A DNA stretch of 64,000 bases from an uncultured Elusimicrobia bacterium (GCA_945913025.1 CAMECJ010000001.1:310001-374000), one strand, 5' to 3'. Positions 40,864 through 50,098 are shown, counted from the stretch's first letter. The notes: a model not told the origin generated them from the letters alone. Numbers and translations: made by a program.

Positions 40864-41685
40864 ATGCCGTACAGAAAAGACGAGAACTGGTACATTTCAT
40901 ACCAGAGGAAAGATGGGCAAAATAATGATTATTATATTTTCCCAAAAGATAAACAGGCCTTTTGGAAACTTGCTGAAGAAAATGGAGGAATTCTTTTGCG
41001 ATTTATAAGCAAGTTTTCCTCACCACTTCCGCAAACGCAACATTTTATTACAATTTCCAAAACACCACATACGAGCGATGTATCCACTTTTATTCGTACC
41101 AGCACCATAGGAAATACCAATATTTCAAAACTATTTAAAGATACTATTGTTTTAGCTGTTCCTAAAGGCGAAGAAGAAGCATTAGGGTACCGTTTATTTG
41201 CTTTTAACTATGAAAATGAAACTATCCGCGTTGAAAAAGAAATTAAAAGACAAAGAGAACTTTACCAATCTTTTCAAGAGCCGGTTGGCCCGGAACCAAA
41301 ACCACAATGTTCTGGTGTTGTTGCACACGCTATTTATCCCCGTGATATTCGAAAAAAAGCAAATGCTATCCGAAAAGCCAATTTTGTGTGTGAGATTTCT
41401 AATAGCCACAAACTATTTAAATCCCGATCTACCAACCAAAACTATGTGGAAGGGCATCATCTAATTCCATTAAAACAATGGGATAACTTTCCATTTTCTT
41501 TGGATGTAGAAGCAAATATTGTAGTACTATGCCCCCATTGTCATAAAATGTTACATCATGGGAAAAAAGAAGAAATTAGGCCGCTATTAGACCTCTTATT
41601 TCAAAAACGAGAGAAAGAGCTTGCCGGTAAAGGAATTAAACTTACTATTGAGCAACTATCTTCCTATTATGGATTTAGCTACTGA
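40864..41685 (+). CDS. HNH endonuclease, cargo of recombinase module 2
   Basis: A 273-aa protein. The C-terminal HNH domain (about 180-240) shows 'YVEGHHLIPLKQWDNF', 'LDVEANIVVLCPHCHKMLHHG' with the two Cys and catalytic His. The N-terminal 150 residues are a separate domain, possibly the MrcA/'EVE-like' recognition part found in HNH restriction enzymes (inference). AAGGAG precedes the ATG. It starts directly after the boundary repeat, where module 1 has its unknown cargo. A modification-dependent restriction role is plausible since no methyltransferase is adjacent. Confidence 0.86.
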   Translation: MPYRKDENWYISYQRKDGQNNDYYIFPKDKQAFWKLAEENGGILLRFISKFSSPLPQTQHFITISKTPHTSDVSTFIRTSTIGNTNISKLFKDTIVLAVPKGEEEALGYRLFAFNYENETIRVEKEIKRQRELYQSFQEPVGPEPKPQCSGVVAHAIYPRDIRKKANAIRKANFVCEISNSHKLFKSRSTNQNYVEGHHLIPLKQWDNFPFSLDVEANIVVLCPHCHKMLHHGKKEEIRPLLDLLFQKREKELAGKGIKLTIEQLSSYYGFSY

Positions 41686-41966
41686 GTCCAAAAAACGCGG
41701 GGCCACTTACATGGCCCCGTGTTATCTTCTGCGCTATTACCGTTAAATTGGGATAGATATTATTTTCCCACTCGTATTCCTTCTCCCCCTTTACGGTAAC
41801 TTGATATATTTTACCCTTGTATTTCTTGGTTAGGATAGTCCCTATTGCCAAGGAATACTTATTCTTATTGGCTCGTTGGATATATTTCTCTGGGTTGCTG
41901 GCGTATTTATCTAGCCTAGTGATATACTTTTCTGCCAATTTACAACTATACAATTCACATTGAATA
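41675..41966 (-). pseudogene. DUF2924 gene truncated by an IS
   Basis: The last about 95 residues are nearly identical to the DUF2924 protein at 11822-12253 (KNKYSLAIGTILTKKYKG and so on), ending PAFFGLSS. Upstream, similarity stops at codon 'IQCE' (about 41965), where an IS3-type end begins. The other module genes (DUF5681 and DUF2924-like) are absent. Its 3' end overlaps the HNH cargo gene tail to tail. Confidence 0.8.
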
Positions 41967-42220
41967 GTGGATTTGGTACAAAATCTGGGACAGTGAATAA
42001 GGATAAAAGTATAATGGATTGTATAGGAGAACTGGGAAAAGGGTTATGAAACGAAAGCAGTATACAAAAGAGTTTAAACGACAGATATTGGAGCTAAGAG
42101 AGCAAGGCAAATCGGTGAGAGAAATCAGCAGCGAATATGGCATAGATGTGTATCAAAATGGTTAACTAATCATCAGGTATAGTCTCTTATTTACTGTCCC
42201 ACTTTGTGTACCAATACCAC
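41967..42220 (+). mobile_element. Internally deleted IS3-family element, about 254 bp
   Basis: Ends are imperfect inverted repeats: left GTGGaTTTGGTACAaAAtcT then GGGACAG, right its mirror (42185-42220) with TGGTACACAAAGTGGGACAG. Inside is the beginning of an IS3-type OrfA (42046-42165): a 39-aa helix-turn-helix peptide (MKRKQYTKEFKRQILELREQ...) that runs into a stop by a one-base shift just before KWLTNH. The rest of the transposase is missing, so it is a MITE-like relic that can move only in trans. Confidence 0.75.
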
Positions 42221-42233
42221 AACCCTTGCAGAT

Positions 42234-42390
42234 TTAGCCGTTCTGATAAACCTCATCCGGCGTTTGATAACCAAGACTGCTATGCAATCTTCTTCTATTT
42301 TACCAACCTTCAATATATTTAAACAACCATAATTTAGCCTCCTCGTAATTTCTGTATTGTTTCGTATAAGATTCTTCCTTTTGTGTGATA
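42234..42390 (-). pseudogene. IS3-family OrfB C-terminal remnant
   Basis: The minus strand encodes the end of an IS3 transposase (YRNYEEAKLWLFKYIEGW, then NRRRLHSSLGYQTPDEV) with a stop where Tyr is usual. No DDE residues before it survive. Confidence 0.72.
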
Positions 42391-42391
42391 T

Positions 42392-42535
42392 TTAGGTAAA
42401 GATGCAAGATTTAGTAACAGCATCAACCTTATTTTTATCAAGGATTTCTCTTATCTTCCCTACTAATGGATAAAACCACATAACTTCATCTATATATTTT
42501 TTTCGTATAATATCCATTAGCGGGCGTTTTTTCAT
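42392..42535 (-). pseudogene. Short ORF fragment, 47 aa
   Basis: ATG at 42535 opens 47 codons (MKKRPLMDIIRKKYIDEV...), charged and helical; no good ribosome site, no recognised family. It may be a degraded gene of the disrupted module. Confidence 0.3.
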
Positions 42536-42538
42536 TTT

Positions 42539-42566
42539 AAAGAGTTTGAGATATCTCAAACTCTTT
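42539..42566. terminator. Perfect 28-bp palindrome, likely bidirectional terminator
   Basis: AAAGAGTTTGAGAT and its exact complement (42539-42566), flanked by T or A runs, so a stem of GAGTTTGAG/CTCAAACTC with a U tail can form either way. It could alternatively be an operator. Between it and 42823 (257 bp) I see only AT-rich DNA and the promoter of the next gene. Confidence 0.55.
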
Positions 42567-42823
42567 TATAGTATTTATTTCTACTATTTGACTTGCTGTT
42601 TGAGAAAATGTGTCAGATGAAATTAGAAATATAATTGTTAGGGCAGAAACCTCAATATACCGGCTATGTTTCGGTGCAAAAAAATTTCATCTTATGTTTT
42701 TTATAAGCTTGTGAAAAAATAACTTTTATTATACAATATAAGAAAAATTTTGAAAAAGTAACAATTCTAATTCAGATTTGTTGATGTAGTGCTAAAATAA
42801 AAAGAGAAAAAGGAGAGCACATT

Positions 42824-43387
42824 ATGAGATCAATAACAACATTTGATTTACAGTATGCACACCGCTTTTACGGGTTTAAAGGTGAAGCTCAATATTTGCA
42901 CGGACACACAGGCACGTTAACAATTGAAGTTGAAGATTCTGTGAATATGGGTGTAAATATGGTATTTCCTTGCAATGAAATTCAAAAAACTGCATGGAAT
43001 GTTTTAAAGAATTTTGACCACGCTCTAATTTTAAGAGAAGATGACCCATTATTACCTGCTATCTTAGGAGTATATGAACAACAAGGAATTAGAAATGGAG
43101 CCCCTCAAAACACAATGAAGGGCGAAGCTTTTAAAACCGAATTGGCAACAGCTTATCCTGAGTGTAGAGTCGTTGTTACGAAAGAAACTATGACAGTTGA
43201 AGGGATGATAAAAATTGTTTATGAACTTTTAAAAGACAAATTAAATATTGCAAAGATTACTTTTACTAGTGGTGTAAATGCTGCAACTTGTGATTACACG
43301 GTAAACGCAACATTAGATCGTTGTCCGTTGTGTGGAATTGCATTGACAACAGAGGGTGTTTGCCCTAAATGTGGTTATAGAAAATAA
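42824..43387 (+). CDS. queD: 6-carboxytetrahydropterin synthase-like (QueD family) with C-terminal zinc ribbon
   Basis: A 187-aa protein. QueD/PTPS fold: zinc ligands in YAHRFYGF and LHGHTGTL, 'NFDHALIL' and 'VTKETMTVEGM' with the conserved Glu. QueD makes carboxytetrahydropterin for queuosine/preQ0. It is longer than usual by a Cys4 ribbon at the end (DRCPLCGIAL, 'GVCPKCGYRK'). AAGGAGAG precedes the ATG. No other queuosine gene is near; it is boxed in by IS remnants, so it may be a stray housekeeping or phage-type 7-deazaguanine gene. Confidence 0.87.
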   Translation: MRSITTFDLQYAHRFYGFKGEAQYLHGHTGTLTIEVEDSVNMGVNMVFPCNEIQKTAWNVLKNFDHALILREDDPLLPAILGVYEQQGIRNGAPQNTMKGEAFKTELATAYPECRVVVTKETMTVEGMIKIVYELLKDKLNIAKITFTSGVNAATCDYTVNATLDRCPLCGIALTTEGVCPKCGYRK

Positions 43388-43396
43388 TAATATATA

Positions 43397-44353
43397 GGCC
43401 TAATTGCCAAAAAAGTTGATAATACCGTCTTAAAAATGATTTTATAGGGAATATGATAAAAAAACGTATCCCAAATGTGGTGGTATAGAACTTCGAAAAT
43501 ACGGCAGTAACAACCTACGAAAACAGCGCTATCAGTGTAAATACTGTAGTGCTGTTTTTGTCTTGAAACAAGATTTAACCTCTTATATATAAATCACTAT
43601 ACCATACCGGAACTAGCAAAAAAATATCGTTACAGTGAACATACCATCTGGAGACGATGAGATACCTATAAATTTAACAAACCATATCGTACGAATTATA
43701 CTTTATCAGTAAATTTAGTATTTGATGCCTTCTACTTAAAACGTGGGTATGGCTGGTTAGTGTTTAGGGCTGATGGTAAGACCATACACTACAACAAGAT
43801 AACCTACGAAAGAGCAGCTAATTTAAGTCATTTGGACCGTTTAGGGTACGAGTACAAGAGCATAACCATAGACGGCCGTAAAGGCGTATTAGCGTATTTA
43901 AAGGTCCATTACCCGAATGTACCCATACAGTACTGTATGTTCCACCAAAAACAGACTATTAGGCAATGTTTAACTAATAACCCTAAAACGCCTTGCGGAC
44001 AAGAACTAAAAGACATAGCCAACCACTTAAAGGACTATGATACAGATAGTTTATTAGTAAGGTTGAATGAAGTAAAACAACAATACAGAGATTTTTTAAA
44101 AGAACGAAATGAAGAGGGAAGATATATGCCCCGTAGAGTAAGAAGGGCAATACGGAGTTTATATACCAATGCCCCTTACTTATATACTTACAAGAGGTAC
44201 CCAGAGCTAGAAATACCCACCACGACTAACAGTTGCGATGGGTATTTTAGCCATATTAAAACCAAGTTAAGGGTACATAGTGGGCTAACAGCAAAACATA
44301 GGGATAAACTTATTGAGTTTATGCTAAATATCAACTTTTTTGGCAATTAGGCC
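43397..44353 (+). mobile_element. Insertion sequence with perfect 25-bp inverted repeats; broken transposase
   Basis: GGCCTAATTGCC... (43397-43421) and its exact complement (44329-44353) bound the element. The encoded transposase starts with an IS1/IS1595-type zinc ribbon (KCGGIELRKYGSNN...YQCKYC, about 43465-43545) and continues as a DDE domain with 'ITIDGRKGVLAYLKVHYP', 'YCMFHQKQTIRQCL' and 'TNSCDGYFSHIKTKLR' (43760-44350). At least one in-frame stop near 43590, another near 43660 and a frame shift in an A-run break it. Target duplications are not clear. It inserted 10 bp behind queD. Confidence 0.82.
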
Positions 44354-44410
44354 AATAATTTAAAAAGGGCCACCCTTAACCGCCAAATAACACGTATTTT
44401 GATATGCGAA

Positions 44411-44444
44411 CTGACCTGCTCCCCAAGCTGAAGCACGGGGATTC
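44411..44444 (-). repeat. IS200/IS605-type end hairpin
   Basis: On the minus strand GAATCCCCGTGCTTCAGC runs into TTGGGGAGCAGGTCAG, the recurrent right-end hairpin of IS200/IS605 elements. No tnpA/tnpB remains. The 44354-44691 gap otherwise holds only this and the recombinase scrap below. Confidence 0.6.
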
Positions 44445-44506
44445 TTTTAGGTATTAATAAAGAATAGAACAGCAAAGAAATTGAGGGCCCCTTGTTTGCT
44501 AATAAA

Positions 44507-44583
44507 CTATAGATTTAAATATCTCGCAAAAATACGCTTATTCATACCGCTTGCAGCTTCATACCCGCGCAAGGATTTCCTCT
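44507..44583 (-). pseudogene. Serine recombinase C-terminal scrap
   Basis: The minus strand reads RKSLRGYEAASGMNKRIFAR then YLNL and a stop, matching recombinase 1 (SLRECEAASGMNKRTFARYLN). A third, destroyed recombinase copy at the junction between the accessory region and the polysaccharide locus. Confidence 0.72.
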
Positions 44584-44691
44584 TTAATATTATCTTCCCC
44601 CCAAAAAATCTAATATAAAAAAGACACTAGCAATAGTTAGTTAGAATATGATATTCTTAATATAAGGAGTTTTTATATAGGAGGAATGTAA

Positions 44692-45228
44692 ATGAAAGCG
44701 AAATTAGCCTTAGTAATTGGATCGCTTTTTTTATTTGGCATCGCTCAAGCGAATATTTTGGTAACGCAAAACGGAAAAACAATCCAATATAAAAACGGTT
44801 CCACAGTCAAAGTCAACGCACCGATTGAAACAACCGTTAATTATAATAATGTTAAAGTTACAGTTCCGGCACGTGTCGTTATAGAAATTTCTCAGGCAAA
44901 AAACGGTAACGTTATTGTAAAAGGGAAAAATCTGTCCAACGTCAAAATAGGAGATATCTCCGTTGCGTCCGACGGCGAGGCCGTATTTACCGTTAACGCT
45001 AAAACCGCCGATATTACGGTAAACAAAGGTACGCTCTATGTAAAAAACGCGGACGGACAGTTTAAATCCGTCAAACAGGGGGACTCTTTTGGTACCCGCG
45101 CAAACACCGCCGCCGCGAATACGCCCGCCTTTGTAAACGAAGCCGTTTTCAATGAAAATACGGCTTCCCAGCAGGCCGTTGGAAACGTGACAGAAGAAGA
45201 AGTATTAAGCCCTTCTTCTCCGCGCTAA
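44692..45228 (+). CDS. Exported protein, possible FecR-like beta domain
   Basis: A 178-aa protein with a signal peptide (MKAKLALVIGSLFLFGIAQA, cleavage after Ala). The mature part has repeating short beta strands (Val/Thr/Lys-rich: 'TVNYNNVKVTVPARVVIE', 'VKGKNLSNVKIGDISV'), like FecR-type periplasmic domains. AGGAGG lies 7 nt before the ATG. Its stop overlaps an in-frame ATG for the next gene, which encodes an outer-membrane barrel; the two probably act together at the envelope. GC content rises here, matching the locus to the right. Confidence 0.75.
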   Translation: MKAKLALVIGSLFLFGIAQANILVTQNGKTIQYKNGSTVKVNAPIETTVNYNNVKVTVPARVVIEISQAKNGNVIVKGKNLSNVKIGDISVASDGEAVFTVNAKTADITVNKGTLYVKNADGQFKSVKQGDSFGTRANTAAANTPAFVNEAVFNENTASQQAVGNVTEEEVLSPSSPR

Positions 45229-45248
45229 TGGGAGAAATACATATTATT

Positions 45249-46373
45249 ATGAAGAAATTAGTAATTTGTTTTTTGAGCCTTTTGATGGCGTGGCCGTTGG
45301 CCGCGCAGACGCCGCTTACGTTTACCGCGTCCGAAGATCTCAGCTATGATGACAACATCTATCTGACCAAAGACGATACCAAGAGTTCCGTTATCAGCAC
45401 CACCCGCGTCGGCACCAATTACGAAGCCAACATTCCAGGCAGCGGGCTGACGCTTTCCGCCAATGCCTTATTGGGATACAACGCCTATACGGAAAAGCCG
45501 TCTACCAACAACTATTGGGATGCGTTTGCCGGCGTACAGCTGCAAAATGACTGGATGAAATTGGGCGACCGCTTCGTTTACACCTCCGATCCGGCTAACA
45601 GTGAATTGACGGACCGCGCCAAACGCTTGCAAAACGTGGGTTATTTATCTATGAAAACCTCCACGGAAAAAACGTTTGGTTTAGGTTTTACGGCGGAAGA
45701 TATCTTTGACCGCTATATGCAAGCCCGTTGGAGCTATTTGAACCGCAACCGCGTCAACTTGGGCGTACAAGCGTTCTACAACGTCTCCCCCAAGACCAAC
45801 TTCTTTGCGGAGTACGTCTATTCCGACATCAGCTACAGGAGCAACAAAATCAACGAATCTACGGGCAGCAGCCTTGGCCTCGGCGTCAACGGCCAGCTGG
45901 CGGCCAAAGTAACCGGTACGGCCAAAATCACGTATGATATGCGCGATTATGACCACGATCTTGCCGGAGCCAAAAACTATAATGATTTGTTGGGATATTT
46001 CGCCGAACTGGAATGGACTCCGACTGAACAAAATACGGTAAGACTGTCCGGCCAGCGCAAAATGGAAGAAACCACCTACGGTCCGAACCGCTATTTTGCG
46101 GATACGGTGATTTCGCTGTACGGGTCGCAGAAAATCTACAGCAAATGGACAGCTTCTCTGACGCTTTCTTGGGAAGATATGGACTATGCCCGCGAAGTAG
46201 CCGGCACCAAACGCAACGACGATTTGTGGATTGTCCGCCCCGCCGTGGATTACCAGTTTAAAGACTGGCTGTCCGCCGGAGTATGGTATCAATTCCGCAC
46301 GCGCCGTTCTAATGAAGATTGGGCCAAGTACGACCGCAATCAATTCGGCGTATACGCCCGTGCGATGTTCTAA
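45249..46373 (+). CDS. Outer-membrane beta-barrel protein
   Basis: A 374-aa protein with a signal peptide (MKKLVICFLSLLMAWPLAAQ) and alternating-residue strands ending in the C-terminal Phe (YARAMF) used by outer-membrane barrels. Resembles the BBP2-type barrels encoded in exopolysaccharide loci (VpsM/EpsL-like), which may form the export pore. Start 45249 chosen for the signal peptide; an ATG 21 nt upstream overlaps the preceding stop. It is followed by a strong terminator. Confidence 0.86.
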   Translation: MKKLVICFLSLLMAWPLAAQTPLTFTASEDLSYDDNIYLTKDDTKSSVISTTRVGTNYEANIPGSGLTLSANALLGYNAYTEKPSTNNYWDAFAGVQLQNDWMKLGDRFVYTSDPANSELTDRAKRLQNVGYLSMKTSTEKTFGLGFTAEDIFDRYMQARWSYLNRNRVNLGVQAFYNVSPKTNFFAEYVYSDISYRSNKINESTGSSLGLGVNGQLAAKVTGTAKITYDMRDYDHDLAGAKNYNDLLGYFAELEWTPTEQNTVRLSGQRKMEETTYGPNRYFADTVISLYGSQKIYSKWTASLTLSWEDMDYAREVAGTKRNDDLWIVRPAVDYQFKDWLSAGVWYQFRTRRSNEDWAKYDRNQFGVYARAMF

Positions 46374-46390
46374 TTTGCCGCTATCTGATA

Positions 46391-46428
46391 GAAAAAGAGG
46401 GACACGAATAGTGTTCCTCTTTTTTTAT
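46391..46428 (+). terminator. Terminator after the barrel gene
   Basis: AAAAAGAGG-GACAC/GTGTT-CCTC hairpin followed by seven T. Confidence 0.8.
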
Positions 46429-46819
46429 GGATAAGGGTTTTCCCCCCCGTGCATAATACAGAAGCGTAGCCCGCAGGCATAACATTTCATTCCTACGTCA
46501 TCCCGTAGCGTCTTTATGCGGTCTCTCGTTGTTATGAATTAGGGCTCCTGAGTCTGGCGGGCCGCTTACCTTTCCGGAATGACAACAAAAGAAAAAAGGG
46601 GCATCCCGTAAAGTTTCTATACGGGAACTTTTCCTCAGAAAACGACAGATTCCCGATTACAACCTTCGGGAATGACGAGGTGAGTGACAAGATTTCCGAT
46701 TACAACTTTCGGGAATGACGCAGAAAGTTGTTCCGCAATAACAGTTGGAAGTATGCCAGTCATACGCGCCCCCTGCATAGCTAAAATACAATTACTCTCT
46801 TTTTTCGCTTTTCTGCTAA
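46429..46819. repeat. REP-like palindromic repeats in a gene-free gap
   Basis: No gene in about 390 bp. Two tandem copies of a hairpin unit, TTCCCGATTACAACCTTCGG then GAATGACG (about 46650-46677 and 46693-46720); each folds as TTCCCGA/TCGGGAA. Weaker relatives (GGAATGAC, TCATCCCG) lie at 46490-46590. Confidence 0.6.
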
Positions 46820-47839
46820 TCAGGCGCGGCAGGCCAATACCATTACGTCATACGGCCCCAAAACGGTATTATTCCGCGTGCCGACCAAGCGTTTGCATTT
46901 TGCCGTCAGCAGTTCCGCCGGAAGAGATGCCTCGCTGTCGGAAGCATTGACAAGCACCGTATATTTTTTTCCCTTATACAGCCACGTTTTAGCCGACAAA
47001 GGGCTTTGGACGGGGAAACCTAAGGCGGACGGCGTGCCCTTTTCAAATACTTTTTTTAGCCGCGCCAGTTCCCGCGTAACTGCTGTTACGCGGCGCCACC
47101 ATTCGGGGTTGGCCTCGGGCAGCGGTTTCCCGTTAGACGTAAACACAAAATAAAAAACGCCCTCCGCCCCGTTTATAATAGAATGGTAGGACATAAAACG
47201 GATTTCACTTTCCGTGGGAAAACGCCCGATTCGGTCGTTATCGGGGCGATGCTGTTTAAACTCCTTCCAATTAAATGCCTGCACCACGCCCCACAACGGC
47301 TTCTCGGACGCGGCCAAAGAATCCTGCCCCTGTTTAGCCAGCGCAATTTGCTCCCCAAACGAAACCAGCGGCAAATGCGGTACGGGGTACCAATCCACCA
47401 TTAACGCGTCGGGTAAATCATAATAAGGCACCGCTGTTTTGCCTTGCCCTATCACAAGCGTAACATCGTGTGCGGGAAAGGTAAATTTCGTGCGGTTGTA
47501 CGCTTGCATCACCCGCGCACGGGACCACCGCCATACGTCCGGCTCGTCCACTAAATACCAAGCCAATACGGGCCAGCTCCGCGCCGCCGCTTCGTACGGC
47601 GTATCAAACAATTTATTGGGATAAAAAACCACCTGTAAGCCCGATTTTTTTGCTTGTTTAGCAAGCGCCGCTAATTTTTCGGGTTCCTGTTGATACGTTT
47701 GAAAACAAGAAAATCCGGCCTTTTTAATTGTTTTCAAATCGGCGGGGCGATCCACCCCATACATACAGATAGGGAAAGGTTTAGCAAAAGAAGAAACGGC
47801 CGCTAGCAGCAGCCCCGCGCAAGCCCATTTACACCACAT
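46820..47839 (-). CDS. Exported glycoside hydrolase-like TIM-barrel protein
   Basis: A 339-aa protein with a signal peptide ending near SSFA. TIM-barrel features: 'PICMYGVDRPADLKTIKKAG', 'AWYLVDEPDVW' with a candidate acid, 'ALMVDWYPVPHLP', 'WGVVQAFNW', and a C-terminal beta-rich tail. It may cleave or trim the polysaccharide made here (inference); no family is sure. Its start overlaps the end of the sugar transferase gene by 11 bp, so it is in that operon. Convergent with the barrel gene across a REP region. Confidence 0.78.
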   Translation of the reverse strand: MWCKWACAGLLLAAVSSFAKPFPICMYGVDRPADLKTIKKAGFSCFQTYQQEPEKLAALAKQAKKSGLQVVFYPNKLFDTPYEAAARSWPVLAWYLVDEPDVWRWSRARVMQAYNRTKFTFPAHDVTLVIGQGKTAVPYYDLPDALMVDWYPVPHLPLVSFGEQIALAKQGQDSLAASEKPLWGVVQAFNWKEFKQHRPDNDRIGRFPTESEIRFMSYHSIINGAEGVFYFVFTSNGKPLPEANPEWWRRVTAVTRELARLKKVFEKGTPSALGFPVQSPLSAKTWLYKGKKYTVLVNASDSEASLPAELLTAKCKRLVGTRNNTVLGPYDVMVLACRA

Positions 47840-49166
47840 TGGAATCCTTAATAAACATACGAATGCCGGTTTTGATGAGAATCTCCAAATCTAACAGAAA
47901 CGAGCGGTTTTGAATATACCACACATCATAAGAAAAGCGCGTAAATGCGCCGTCAAAGGCTTTTGTTTCAACGCTTTCAGCAGTTTTGTTACGAGAATTT
48001 ACATACGTCAACGGAGCCTTAAAATTAAGCTGTGCCCAGCCCGTAATACCCGGTTTTACCACAGTACGAATGGTATGATTGGGAATACTCTCATTCAAAA
48101 ATTCATACTCGTTTACCCAAATCGGCCGCGGCCCGACGAAAGACAAATTCCCCTGCAACACATTAATCAGCTGAGGGATCTCGTCCAGCCTAAACCGCCG
48201 CCAATACTTGCCCGTACGGGTTATTTGCTCATTTTCCGACTCTTGCCCTTTATGTTTAATCGTGCGGAATTTATAGAGCATAATCGGTTTGCCTAAATAG
48301 CCGGTGCGTTGTTGCTTAAAAAGCGGCACTTCTTTATCCACAAATTTAATTACCAGCCAAATCACTACGCCGGCACACAGGCAAAAAGGGAGCAGACAAA
48401 CGGCCAAGGCAACGTCCAAACAGCGTTTTAGCATATTATACAAGGCTTCTTCCCTGCGGGAACCTATCCCGCGCAGCAACCACATTTCGTCCCCGATGCT
48501 TTCGCGCGACACACGGCAAAAAAGCCGCTCGTACATATTAAAATCCGTATCTACGCAAACGCCTTTGGAGATAAATTTATCCACAATTACGGGCCACGCC
48601 TCCGGATGTTTGCGAAAAAGTTTACTGTCAAACACCACCCAATCCAAATCCCGCACAGGATAGGTGGTCCGCGGATTCGGGCACCCTCCCCCATTCCTTA
48701 CCTGAAAACCCTTTGAAGAAGCAGTTTCGCGCAAAATTTCATCTAATGTATCGCTGCTGCCAAAGACAAGCAGGGAGGTTTTGGCAAAATCCCACCGGAA
48801 ATAGGCTTTGCGCACCCACCAAATATACATAAAATACAAAACCAATACGCCCAGCAAAATAGCTTTCGGCGTGAGCAGCGGCAAGCGGCCCGACAGAAAA
48901 TAAAAGAAAGAGGCCGACAAAAACGTGCTGATAACAAGCGCGACCGCCAACGTTTTATAACGGATATTTTGTTTGCGCAAGGCTTTGATATCGTAAAAAG
49001 AGAACAGCCAAAGGACAAAAGTGGTAAAACCGAAAACGAACAGAAACAGTTTACAATTACTGACATAAACCGGCCAGCTGATTTCCCAACGGCGCAACGC
49101 CACCGTGATAAACAAAATCACGAAGAAAGCCGCAAAATCCAATAAAAAGAGGATACGCTGGTTCAC
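47829..49166 (-). CDS. Undecaprenyl-phosphate sugar phosphotransferase (WcaJ/PglC type)
   Basis: A 445-aa polyprenyl-phosphate sugar transferase that starts the repeat unit on the lipid carrier. Five membrane segments in the first about 130 residues, a cytoplasmic nucleotide-binding-like region, then the catalytic domain from about residue 255 ('KRCLDVALAVCLLPFCL'), with 'LYKFRTIKHKG', 'RFRLDEIPQLINVL' and 'LSFVGPRPIW'. Start: GTG 49166 follows AAGGAG by 5 nt and overlaps the epimerase stop as GTGA; an ATG at 49190 lies deeper in that gene. Functions at the inner membrane. Confidence 0.95.
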   Translation of the reverse strand: MNQRILFLLDFAAFFVILFITVALRRWEISWPVYVSNCKLFLFVFGFTTFVLWLFSFYDIKALRKQNIRYKTLAVALVISTFLSASFFYFLSGRLPLLTPKAILLGVLVLYFMYIWWVRKAYFRWDFAKTSLLVFGSSDTLDEILRETASSKGFQVRNGGGCPNPRTTYPVRDLDWVVFDSKLFRKHPEAWPVIVDKFISKGVCVDTDFNMYERLFCRVSRESIGDEMWLLRGIGSRREEALYNMLKRCLDVALAVCLLPFCLCAGVVIWLVIKFVDKEVPLFKQQRTGYLGKPIMLYKFRTIKHKGQESENEQITRTGKYWRRFRLDEIPQLINVLQGNLSFVGPRPIWVNEYEFLNESIPNHTIRTVVKPGITGWAQLNFKAPLTYVNSRNKTAESVETKAFDGAFTRFSYDVWYIQNRSFLLDLEILIKTGIRMFIKDSNVV

Positions 49167-50098
49167 AAACACTCCTTGCGTGCGTTCCACATTTCCGTTA
49201 ATCCCTCGGCCAGCGATACGGCAGGAGCGTAGCCCAGCGCGCGGATTTTAGTAATATCGGCTGACGATAATTTTACATCGCCCTCCCGCTTGGGGCGGAA
49301 TACGCGCGGCAGCTTTTGGCCGGAGATATTATCCAGCAAATCTGCCAGTTCCAATAACGAACAGGTACTCCCCCGCGCCACGTTGTAGGCTTCCCCTGGA
49401 ATGCCTTTTAGGGCAGCCAACAAATTGGCCTGCACCACATCGCGCACGTGTACGAAATCACGGCTTTGGCAGCCGTCCCAATCAATCCCCAACGGTTTGC
49501 CTTCGGCAGCCAACTGCATAAATTTGGCAATTACCGCCGCGTACGGCGAATGAGGGTTTTGCCCGTTCCCAAAGACGTTAAAATAAATCAGCGGGACGGT
49601 TTCCAACCCATATACGCGGGTGTACATTTGGCACAGTTCCAAGCCCATCAATTTGGAAAGCGCATAAGGGGACTGGCAGTCTTTCGGCGCGGTTTCTTTG
49701 TAAGGTAAATCGGGCCCGTTGCCGTAGATGGCGCTGGAACAGGCAAACATAACCCGCTTTACCCCCTTTTGACGGGCGGCTTCCAACACATTAGCCGTAC
49801 CTTGTACGTTAATTTGCCACGTTTGGAGCGGCTCCTGCACCGACTGCGGCACGGAAACCAACGCGGCCTGATGAAACACATAGTCCACCCCTTCAAATGC
49901 GCCGAGAAGGGCATTAAAATTGCAAATATCCCCTTTTATGATATTGATTTTATCCGCTACGGGAGCCAAATTGACCATACTGCCGGAAGAAAAATTATCA
50001 AAAACAAGGACGGTATGGCCTTTGTTTATAAGCGCACGGGCGATATGGGAACCGATAAAACCCGCCCCTCCGGTAATTAAACAGGTGGTGTGTTTCAT
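49163..50098 (-). CDS. NAD-dependent NDP-sugar epimerase
   Basis: A 311-aa extended SDR of the UDP-glucose 4-epimerase/WbpP group. GGAGFIGSH binds NAD; the catalytic pair is SSAIYGN and Tyr-x3-Lys in SPYALSKLMG. Likely makes UDP-galactose, UDP-GalNAc or a related sugar for the repeat unit. First gene of the leftward operon with the sugar transferase and glycosidase-like genes, diverging from the glycosyltransferase operon at 50.1 kb. Confidence 0.95.
   Translation of the reverse strand: MKHTTCLITGGAGFIGSHIARALINKGHTVLVFDNFSSGSMVNLAPVADKINIIKGDICNFNALLGAFEGVDYVFHQAALVSVPQSVQEPLQTWQINVQGTANVLEAARQKGVKRVMFACSSAIYGNGPDLPYKETAPKDCQSPYALSKLMGLELCQMYTRVYGLETVPLIYFNVFGNGQNPHSPYAAVIAKFMQLAAEGKPLGIDWDGCQSRDFVHVRDVVQANLLAALKGIPGEAYNVARGSTCSLLELADLLDNISGQKLPRVFRPKREGDVKLSSADITKIRALGYAPAVSLAEGLTEMWNARKECL

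Noticed and set aside
45681-46343. 220-aa ORF antisense to the barrel gene
   Set aside because: A by-product of the GC-rich codons of a barrel with signal peptide and C-terminal Phe; no ribosome site or motif.
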